In this document: piece after piece, positions 1 to 5,329 of the stretch
Layout of the letters: every line of letters begins with the position of its first letter
Position numbering within the stretch: position 1 is the stretch's first letter
Assembly: GCA_030039775.1 (NCBI GenBank)
Contig: JASHUX010000164.1
Span: 1-6,635 of the forward strand
Reading direction: 5' to 3'
DNA length: 6,635 nt
From: Alphaproteobacteria bacterium
GTDB lineage: Bacteria; Pseudomonadota; Alphaproteobacteria; ATCC43930; CGMCC-115725
Notes under the pieces: model-generated
What the model was told of the DNA's origin: nothing
Databases searched by the model: none
Seen by the model: only the letters and a program-made list of their open reading frames with translations
Made by a program: the position numbers and the translations under genes

Positions 1-485
1 CGCGGATCGAACGCGACATGCTTCACATGCGGCTGGAACGGCGGCGCCGGGAAGTTCCATTGCGCTACGCTGGCGACATCGCGGATGCCCGGCAGTTCTT
101 GCCACGTGTCGCCGTCATCGATGCTGCGGTAGAGGTGCGCCGGCTCCGTCCCAGCGTAAAGCTCGATACCGGCCTCGGTTTCGCGGCAGGCCAGCGAGAA
201 GACATGATCCTCGACAATGCCGTTCCGCGCGAGCGCCCATGTCGCGCCGTCGTCGCGCGAGCGGTAAAGCCCGACGCCGTGAACGCCAGCGAAGAGATGG
301 CCGCGCGGATCGCGCAGTAGCGAGCTGATATGCAGGCCCTTCAAGCCGACCGACTGTGCCTGCCACTTTTCGCCGTCACGCGTGAGCCGTGCGACTCCAT
401 CGGTAGTCGCGACTAGAATGTCGTCGGGTGCGTCCGTCGTGCGGTAAACATCGACGCCATTGGGACTGAGACAGACGGTGGTCAT
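1..485 (-). CDS. Asp-box (BNR) repeat beta-propeller-like protein, partial at the left edge
   Basis: The frame opens with ATG at 485 and stays open to base 1, giving 161 residues; the C-terminus is outside the window. Two good Asp-box motifs (S-x-D-x-G-x-T-W) are visible: SRDDGATW at residues 76-83 and SIDDGDTW at 121-128, each preceded by LYR and 45 residues apart. A degenerate copy, LTRDGEKW, lies near residues 34-41. Asp-boxes sit on beta-hairpin turns of propeller folds in sialidases and in many non-enzymatic WD40/YVTN/BNR-like proteins. No signal peptide is seen, so the protein is probably cytoplasmic. The start is supported by a strong Shine-Dalgarno (490-497) and by the 12-base gap after the beta subunit gene, which make it part of the oxygenase operon. 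Automated labels such as exo-alpha-sialidase or glycosyl hydrolase would rest on the Asp-boxes alone; I see no evidence for that activity. Function unknown. Confidence 0.82.
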   Translation of the reverse strand, partial: MTTVCLSPNGVDVYRTTDAPDDILVATTDGVARLTRDGEKWQAQSVGLKGLHISSLLRDPRGHLFAGVHGVGLYRSRDDGATWALARNGIVEDHVFSLACRETEAGIELYAGTEPAHLYRSIDDGDTWQELPGIRDVASVAQWNFPAPPFQPHVKHVAFDP

Positions 486-489
486 GATT

Positions 490-497
490 CCGCCTCC
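490..497 (-). promoter_or_regulatory. Shine-Dalgarno of the Asp-box gene, adjoining the beta-subunit stop
   Basis: On the minus strand the beta-subunit stop TAG (500-498) runs directly into GGAGGCGG, giving TAGGGAGGCGG, followed by AATC and then the ATG at 485. The ribosome terminating on the beta gene sits on this site, which suggests coupled translation. It fixes the start of the Asp-box gene. Confidence 0.7.
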
Positions 498-977
498 CTA
501 GACCGGATACACCAGATAACGCGGCGTGGTGACGGTATCGAGAATCGCTTTCTTGGCACGGAATTTCGCGTCGCCGCGCCCGAGTTCGATCTGGTCTTCA
601 TACGTGCCCACGACCAGAATCTCGGAACGCCCGCGCGCGGTGGTATAGGCGACCATAAAATTACTCTCGACTACGTAAAGGCCGTCGCCGCCTGACATGC
701 AATCGATCCGTTGCACGAAATGGCGCGTTTGATAATCCTCGAACGTGCCCGCCCATACCTTGGCGATATAGGTAACGCGGTCGCGGATACGAGCAAGGCT
801 ATCGTCCATCATGATGGCGACCGGCAATTCCTGTTCGACGTTCTCGCGCGCGATGCAGATATAGCTCGCCGTCTCGGCGAAGCATCCGGCCCAGCCTGCC
901 ATATCCCGAACGTCCAGCGCCCGGAGGTAGCGCAACTGCAGCGCATCGATGCCGGCCAAGACGCCTGCGTCAATCAC
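498..977 (-). CDS. Ring-hydroxylating oxygenase beta (small) subunit
   Basis: This 159-residue protein has the length and sequence character of the small subunit of aromatic-ring-hydroxylating dioxygenases, which has an NTF2/SnoaL-like cone fold. Family-like features are the N-terminal helix ending in LRALDVRDMAGWAGCF (about residues 18-33), where the subunit responds to D-x-x-x-W type patterns, the central RIRDRVTYIAKVWAGTFED (63-81), the strand YVVESNFMVAYTT (101-113), and the C-terminal FRAKKAILDTVTTPRYLVYPV region (139-159). In known enzymes it packs with the alpha subunit as alpha3beta3 and is structural or influences substrate range; it carries no metal. The start is a GTG at 977 that overlaps the alpha stop in the 8-base string GTGATTGA (970-977), a sign of translational coupling. 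No better downstream start is apparent. Identification as a beta subunit is strengthened by the adjacent alpha gene; the substrate cannot be read from sequence. Confidence 0.88.
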   Translation of the reverse strand: MIDAGVLAGIDALQLRYLRALDVRDMAGWAGCFAETASYICIARENVEQELPVAIMMDDSLARIRDRVTYIAKVWAGTFEDYQTRHFVQRIDCMSGGDGLYVVESNFMVAYTTARGRSEILVVGTYEDQIELGRGDAKFRAKKAILDTVTTPRYLVYPV

Positions 978-2142
978 GCGCGAACCCCATCGCTTGCCGA
1001 TAATGTTCCCAACGGATCAGATTCCCGGCCTCGTCGCCTTTGTCGAGCGCGTAGGGCGCCACGATCGGGCCGCGCACGCCTTTCTGGAACGCGACCGTGC
1101 CGTCGCTGGCGGAGCCGACATGGAGGCGGTTGAACACAGCGCCGTCTTCGAGCGAGATGAACCCGCTCGGCCCGATCAGGTTAGAGGCTTGGCGGATGCG
1201 ATGTTGCACCAACGCGGCGTCGTCATCGGCATGGGCGAAATAGGCATAATGCACCTCTGTCTCGTCGGGCGAGATCGGTGTCGCGTAGCGGACGCTGATG
1301 ACATCGAGATTGCGCGTGATGATCGTCACCGGGAACAGGCTGACGATGATGTTGTGCGGCGGCAGCTTGGGATCGCGGCCCTCGACCACCGAGCCGTCCT
1401 CGATGAAGCTCGGCTCCGGCACGGCGAGCGTCGCGCTGTTCACTTTGTGCGCGTGCGGCGTCATGAACTGCGCGCCGTCGGCCTGTGCGAATTTCAGCAT
1501 GCGGAAGGCGGCGTGCAGCAACGGGCCGTGATAGCCCTCGTTGTCGCTGTATTCCTTCCAGTTGGCGGCGAACGCCACTTTTTGATAGCCGAGCAATTTG
1601 AGGCGTCCGTCGCCGCCCATCGCGCGGGCTATGTGCTCGGCTGTGTTGTCGAGATAGTCCGCGAGCGGCGGCGCCTCGTCGCTCAAGGTAACGAAGATCA
1701 GCCCGCACACCTCGCCGGAACGCAACACCCGCAGCCCGTAATCTTCCTTGCGGAAATCCCTTGGGAAGTCACCCTGTCCGGGCACGCCGATCAGCTCGCC
1801 GCGATTATTGTAGGTCCAGCGGTGATAGGGGCATTCGATCTTGTCGGCCTTGCCGCGCGCGCAGGTCTTGAGCTGGGTGCCGCGATGGGCGCAGGAATTC
1901 TGAAACACGCGCACAACGCTGTCGTCGCCATGCACGATCAGCACGGGCACCGCGCCCACATAGCCGGTCTTTAGGTCGCCGCGCGCCGGAATCTCCGCGA
2001 CATGCGCGACCGGATGCCATTCCGGACCGTGGAAGATGCGCTCAAGCTCGAGCCGGTAGACGTCGGCGCGGTGAAACACCTCTTTCGGTATCTCATTGAA
2101 CTTGGCGGGCCAGCGGATATCGAGCGCGCTGTCGTTGCGCAT
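970..2142 (-). CDS. Rieske non-heme iron ring-hydroxylating oxygenase alpha (large) subunit
   Basis: The 390-residue protein has an N-terminal Rieske [2Fe-2S] domain and a C-terminal catalytic domain. The Rieske ligands are clear: CAH at 84-86 (C84, H86) and CPYH at 104-107 (C104, H107), with 17 residues between the two halves. The mononuclear iron site is NWKEYSDNEGYHGPLLH (194-210): H205 and H210 are the expected histidine ligands and E202 takes the place of the usual bridging Asp. The third ligand is probably D333 in LEDG (331-334). The enzyme would use electrons from a ferredoxin or reductase to add O2 to an aromatic or similar substrate. The ATG at 2142 was chosen because it lies 2 bases after the SDR stop and has AAAGGA at 2150-2155, 7 bases upstream; an in-frame start at 2340 would overlap the SDR gene by almost 200 bases. 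At 390 residues it is shorter than naphthalene- or biphenyl-type alpha subunits (about 450). The iron motif also looks two residues short (see findings). Substrate unknown. Confidence 0.93.
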   Translation of the reverse strand: MRNDSALDIRWPAKFNEIPKEVFHRADVYRLELERIFHGPEWHPVAHVAEIPARGDLKTGYVGAVPVLIVHGDDSVVRVFQNSCAHRGTQLKTCARGKADKIECPYHRWTYNNRGELIGVPGQGDFPRDFRKEDYGLRVLRSGEVCGLIFVTLSDEAPPLADYLDNTAEHIARAMGGDGRLKLLGYQKVAFAANWKEYSDNEGYHGPLLHAAFRMLKFAQADGAQFMTPHAHKVNSATLAVPEPSFIEDGSVVEGRDPKLPPHNIIVSLFPVTIITRNLDVISVRYATPISPDETEVHYAYFAHADDDAALVQHRIRQASNLIGPSGFISLEDGAVFNRLHVGSASDGTVAFQKGVRGPIVAPYALDKGDEAGNLIRWEHYRQAMGFARD

Positions 2143-2144
2143 CG

Positions 2145-2924
2145 CTACATCCTTTCGAAGGTCGGTACGTTGAGCCCCGCGCTGAGTCCGCCATCGACGA
2201 CGAGCGCTGCGCCGGTGATGTACGAGGCGTCTGACGAAGCGAGAAAAATCGCAGGCTTCGCTATTTCCTCCGGCTCCGCCGAGCGGCGCATCGGCGCCAG
2301 CACCGCGATCTCGCTCTTTCCCGTCGGCGATTTCTCCCAATATTTTTCAAGCCGCGGCGTGCGGGTCGAGCCGGGGCACACCGCGTTGACGCGGATATTG
2401 TCCTTGGCGAAATCCATCGCGAGATTGCGCGTCAAAAGCATCACGCCGCCCTTCGAGGCGCTGTACGCCCCACAGCGATTTTCGGCAAGGATGCCCGCGA
2501 CCGAGGCGACATTGACGACAACCCCGCCGCCGCGCTTTCGCATCTCCGGAATCGCGGCCTTGCAGAGGCGGTAGATCGAGGTGAGGTTGGTGTCGAGCAC
2601 GGCGTACCAATCGTCCTCGTCCATCTCTTCGACATTGCGCGGGATGTTGATGCCGGCGACGTTGAACAGCGCGTCGAGCGCGCCGCCGATGCGTGCTGCC
2701 GCCGCCACGGTTTCGCGGATTTGATCGCGATTCTTGACGTCGAGCGTCATCGCGTGAGCGCGGTCGCCGATCTCGGCGGCCACCCTTTGCGCCGCCGCCT
2801 CGTCGACGTCGGTGACGATTGCCGCGCCGCCATGCGCAGCCCATTCGATCGCGATCGACCGACCAATGCCCGCCCCCGCCCCGGTGACCAGCGCCACCTT
2901 GCCGGCGAACTCGTCGTTCCGCAT
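2145..2924 (-). CDS. Short-chain dehydrogenase/reductase (SDR), probably NAD-dependent; possible dihydrodiol dehydrogenase
   Basis: This is a complete classical SDR of 259 residues. The nucleotide-binding motif TGAGAGIG is at 14-21. D39 at the end of beta-2 (VTDVDE) favours NAD(H) over NADP(H). D62 is in LDV, and NVAG is at 88-91. The catalytic tetrad reads N113, S141 (in NVASVAG), Y154 and K158 (YSASK), followed by PGSTRTP (184-190) and VDGG (243-246). The start at 2924 is fixed by the TGATG overlap with the marR stop; a longer in-frame ATG at 2990 would add 22 residues lying inside marR. Because it precedes the oxygenase alpha and beta genes on one transcript, the natural inference is oxidation of a cis-dihydrodiol or alcohol product of the oxygenase, with NADH formed. 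The sequence itself reads as a generic FabG-like SDR, so the substrate assignment is contextual only. Confidence 0.9.
   Translation of the reverse strand: MRNDEFAGKVALVTGAGAGIGRSIAIEWAAHGGAAIVTDVDEAAAQRVAAEIGDRAHAMTLDVKNRDQIRETVAAAARIGGALDALFNVAGINIPRNVEEMDEDDWYAVLDTNLTSIYRLCKAAIPEMRKRGGGVVVNVASVAGILAENRCGAYSASKGGVMLLTRNLAMDFAKDNIRVNAVCPGSTRTPRLEKYWEKSPTGKSEIAVLAPMRRSAEPEEIAKPAIFLASSDASYITGAALVVDGGLSAGLNVPTFERM
2150..2155 (-). promoter_or_regulatory. Shine-Dalgarno of the alpha subunit, inside the SDR 3' end
   Basis: AAAGGA on the minus strand lies 7 bases before the ATG at 2142 and within the last sense codons of the SDR gene (Glu-Arg-Met, then TAG). It decides the alpha-subunit start and ties its translation to the upstream gene. 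Confidence 0.65.
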
Positions 2925-3475
2925 CAGGCTCGCCGCCGGATGGGGTTGCGCTTCGCCGGCGCCCGGCGCGCTTCTTTCATCAATTGCCATAAGCGCGTGC
3001 GCGCGGTTCGGTTCTGATTGAGGATCTCGGCATCGATGTTTTCCTGCATGCGCGCCAGCGTGCGCTTGAACGACGCGAGCTCGTCGTCGGCGACGGTGCG
3101 CAACACCGCGTTCTCGATGTCGATGATCAGCGGTGTCAGCGTATCCGCGAGCGCGCGGCCCTTCTTGGTCAGGAACACGCGCCGCTTGCGCCGGTCTTCG
3201 GGCGCCGAAACGATCTTGATAAGGCCGCTACGCTTCAAGATACGCAGCGCGGTGACCGTGGTGGCGGCCTGCCGTCCGACGCGGTCGCTAAGCTCGCGTT
3301 GCGATAGCCCGTCTTCTTCCCACAGTTCGCGGAGATAGCGCCATTGCGGAAACGTGCCGCCGAGCGGTCCCAATCGCCGCTGCAAGAGCACGCTCCACGT
3401 CTCGGTCAGGGTTCGCATGTGGTAGCCGAGGCTTTCGGCTAGCGGCAGAGTTATCACGTTTGGCTGGTCGCTCAT
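2924..3475 (-). CDS. MarR-family transcriptional regulator with a basic C-terminal tail
   Basis: This 183-residue winged-helix regulator starts at the ATG at 3475. Helices near residues 17-55 provide part of the dimer interface. The helix-turn-helix spans about 56-84 (LSQRELSDRVGRQAATTV, then LRILKRSGLI), and the wing contains the family signature EDRRKRRVFLTKKGR (93-107). The rest is a dimerisation helix plus an unusual tail (about 152-183) in which 11 of 32 residues are Arg or Lys; MarR proteins are commonly 140-160 residues, so this tail is extra. The stop overlaps the SDR start as TGATG (2926-2922). As first gene of the operon it probably regulates its own transcript, responding to the aromatic substrate or product. 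A TTG at 3511 would add 12 residues, and neither start has a clear Shine-Dalgarno. I prefer 3475 because the sequence from MSDQP on reads like MarR N-termini and the upstream part overlaps the putative operators. Confidence 0.9.
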   Translation of the reverse strand: MSDQPNVITLPLAESLGYHMRTLTETWSVLLQRRLGPLGGTFPQWRYLRELWEEDGLSQRELSDRVGRQAATTVTALRILKRSGLIKIVSAPEDRRKRRVFLTKKGRALADTLTPLIIDIENAVLRTVADDELASFKRTLARMQENIDAEILNQNRTARTRLWQLMKEARRAPAKRNPIRRRA

Positions 3476-3504
3476 CGACCGGAACCATACTCGTGCGCCA
3501 ACGA

Positions 3505-3527
3505 ATTGCAATCTGTTCGATATCTAA
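3505..3527 (-). promoter_or_regulatory. Candidate MarR operator: two adjacent short palindromes
   Basis: ATTGCAAT (3505-3512) is a perfect 8-base palindrome, and TTCGATATCTAA (3516-3527) is a 12-base palindrome with one mismatched pair around a GATATC core. They lie in the most AT-rich part of the intergenic region, just upstream of marR. MarR dimers bind short inverted repeats close to their own promoters, so autoregulation is plausible. Short palindromes occur by chance, and the assignment rests on position. Confidence 0.33.
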
Positions 3528-3542
3528 TGACTTCGGTGCGTG

Positions 3543-3573
3543 ATTATGCTGAGCCTCTTTCGTCGCCCGTCAG
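3543..3573 (-). promoter_or_regulatory. Weak candidate sigma-70-like promoter of the marR-oxygenase operon
   Basis: On the minus strand CATAAT (3548-3543, five of six matches to the -10 consensus) is preceded by CTGACG (3573-3568, four of six to the -35) with a long 19-base spacer. Transcription would begin near 3536, placing both palindromes just downstream of the start, where a bound repressor would block RNA polymerase. The whole 3476-3611 gap contains no other gene, and I found no convincing intrinsic terminator for the kinase genes in it. Confidence 0.28.
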
Positions 3574-3611
3574 CACCCATCAGCTGTTCAGCGGCGGTCG
3601 TAACGCGCACG

Positions 3612-5318
3612 TCAATGCGTTCTGGCGGTAGGACCGTTCCCCAAGGACGCCGGGCGAATATCGGCCGCCACCGGGCCGGCACTCGGCACAAGCGATGCGA
3701 TCAACGCATCAAGCGTTTCACGACGGAACGGCTTTCCCAGCCGGACCACCCCCGCATCGGGGCCGCCGGCCACGTCGGCATAGCCGGTAGAAAGAACAAT
3801 CGGCAGGCCCGGCTTCAAATCCTTAATTCGCCGCGCGAGTTCCAAGCCAGTCATGCCTGGCATGGCGTGGTCGGTGATGACGAGGTCGAACCGCGCATCC
3901 GATTTGAGAACCGCGAGTGCTTCCGCGGCGGAATTGGTCAGCGTCACGCGGTGTCCGCATTCTTCCAACATGGTGGCAACGGCTTCCCCAACCATCTCGT
4001 CGTCGTCGACCAGTAAGACCGAGCAGTTGTGCGTCCCGAGGTCGGCGCAATCGGACTCGCCTGCTATGAAATCCGGTTCCTCGGTGACAGACGGTAGCCA
4101 TACCCGAACGGTGGTCCCGCTGCCGACCATGCTCGAGAGACGCACGCCGCCGCCCGACTGGGCGGCTAGGCCATAAACCATCGACAAGCCAAGTCCGGTA
4201 CCTTTGCCGGTCGATTTGGTAGTGAAAAACGGCTCAGGCGCGCGCTTCAGGGTTTGCTCGTCCATGCCGACGCCCGAATCGGTTACGGCGACACAAACGT
4301 AGGAACCGGGACTGAGACCGTACATGTTGTCGTCCTCGATCCGATCCTGTCGCGCCGTTATCAGCAGCCGCCCGCCGATCGGCATGGCATCGCGCGCATT
4401 AAGGGCCAAATTCAAGACCGCCAGTTCGAGTTGGTTGGCGTCAACGCGAATTGGCGCCAACTCCGCCTCGAATTGCGTATCGATGTCGATGGTCGGGCCG
4501 ATCGAACTGCGCAACATCTCGATCATGCCGCCGATCAATCGCGGCACGTCGACCACCTCCGGTTTCAGCTCCTGACGCTTGGCAAAGGCTAACATCCGAT
4601 TGGTCAAGGCGGTGCCGCGCTCAGCCGCCTTGATCGCGCCCTCGATCAAGCGCTTCGTCCGCGGCATATCCGGGACATCGCGGGCGAGCATGTCGAGATT
4701 GGTTAAAATCGCCATCAGCAGGTTATTGAAATCGTGGGCGATGCCGCCGGTAAGTTGCCCCAGGCTCTCAAGTTTTTGCATCTGATGCACTTGCGCGAGA
4801 GCCGTTTCGCGCTCGAGCGTGCGCTCTTCCACGCGTTGTTCCAAATCCGCATTCGCCTGCTCGAGTTCGATGGTTCGTTCCTCGACGCGCCGTTCCAGCT
4901 CGGCGTTGAGTCGCTCGAGCTGCAGTGTCTTGCGATGAAGATCGGCGAAGACTCGGACCTTGGCACGAAGGAGCTCGGGTACAATTGGTACCGGAACGTA
5001 ATCGACGCCGCCGGAATCGTATCCTTTGAGGCGATCCAGATCCGTCATCGCGACCGCGGAGACGAAAATGATGGCGGTATTTTGGAACCGCGGATGATCG
5101 CGGATCATCGCGGCCAGCTCGAATCCATCGAGCTCCGGCATTACCACGTCGATGAGAACGACAGCGATGCTCTTCTTGAGTAAATGTTCCAGCGCTTCAC
5201 GTCCCGAACTGGCGGAGATCAGGTTCTCCTCCAACCCTTCGAGGATCGCGGCGTAGCTCAGGAGCTTCGCCGGCTGGTCGTCGACCAGCAGAATATTAAC
5301 TCGCTCCTTCGCGATCAT
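3612..5318 (-). CDS. Hybrid histidine kinase, REC - coiled coil - HisKA - HATPase - REC
   Basis: The protein has 568 residues and no membrane segment, so it is a soluble kinase. An N-terminal receiver (about 6-125) has D13/D14 and phospho-acceptor D57, but the usual conserved Lys is V110 (DYVPVP). A charged coiled coil (about 127-185) contains an 18-residue internal repeat. The H-box has GGIAHDFNN with H195. The ATP-binding domain shows the N-box NLALNARDA (303-311), G1 box DSGVGM with D347, F-box EPFFTTK (362-368) and G2 box GTGLGL (373-378). The C-terminal receiver (about 433-545) has D438-D440, phospho-acceptor D483 (ITDHAMPG), T511 and K529. It would autophosphorylate H195 and pass phosphate to D483, with the first receiver probably acting as input. 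The ATG at 5318 follows the upstream stop by 11 bases, with GAGG at 5328-5331; a start at 5420 would overlap the upstream gene by about 90 bases. It is co-transcribed with the triple-receiver gene. The signal is unknown. Confidence 0.93.
   Translation of the reverse strand: MIAKERVNILLVDDQPAKLLSYAAILEGLEENLISASSGREALEHLLKKSIAVVLIDVVMPELDGFELAAMIRDHPRFQNTAIIFVSAVAMTDLDRLKGYDSGGVDYVPVPIVPELLRAKVRVFADLHRKTLQLERLNAELERRVEERTIELEQANADLEQRVEERTLERETALAQVHQMQKLESLGQLTGGIAHDFNNLLMAILTNLDMLARDVPDMPRTKRLIEGAIKAAERGTALTNRMLAFAKRQELKPEVVDVPRLIGGMIEMLRSSIGPTIDIDTQFEAELAPIRVDANQLELAVLNLALNARDAMPIGGRLLITARQDRIEDDNMYGLSPGSYVCVAVTDSGVGMDEQTLKRAPEPFFTTKSTGKGTGLGLSMVYGLAAQSGGGVRLSSMVGSGTTVRVWLPSVTEEPDFIAGESDCADLGTHNCSVLLVDDDEMVGEAVATMLEECGHRVTLTNSAAEALAVLKSDARFDLVITDHAMPGMTGLELARRIKDLKPGLPIVLSTGYADVAGGPDAGVVRLGKPFRRETLDALIASLVPSAGPVAADIRPASLGNGPTARTH
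4803..4910 (-). repeat. Tandem 54-base (18-residue) repeat in the kinase coiled coil
   Basis: Residues 137-154 and 155-172 of the kinase align without gaps with 12 of 18 identical, sharing the NA-[ED]-LE-x-RVEERT core. The units abut exactly. The pattern is consistent with an internal duplication in the linker that couples the N-terminal receiver to the HisKA dimerisation helix. Such signalling coils are often low-complexity, so convergence under heptad constraints is also possible. Confidence 0.6.
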
Positions 5319-5329
5319 GGACGGCCGCC

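Noticed and set aside
949..1974. Long plus-strand open frame (341 codons) opposite the oxygenase alpha gene
   Set aside because: It is the antisense shadow of a GC-rich gene with unmistakable Rieske motifs, and its translation shows no recognisable domain.
2143..2340. Possible 66-residue N-terminal extension of the alpha subunit from an ATG at 2340
   Set aside because: It lies wholly within the SDR coding sequence, is an Arg-rich out-of-frame translation, and a good Shine-Dalgarno supports 2142 instead.
2131..2924. SDR and alpha proteins both begin Met-Arg-Asn-Asp
   Set aside because: The similarity stops after four residues, and the flanking DNA and ribosome-binding contexts differ, so it is best read as coincidence.
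3549..3592. Possible hairpin terminator after the kinase gene (GCTGA with TCAGC, and GCTG-TT-CAGC)
   Set aside because: The stems are only 4-5 bp, compete with each other, and are not followed by a T-run on the minus strand.
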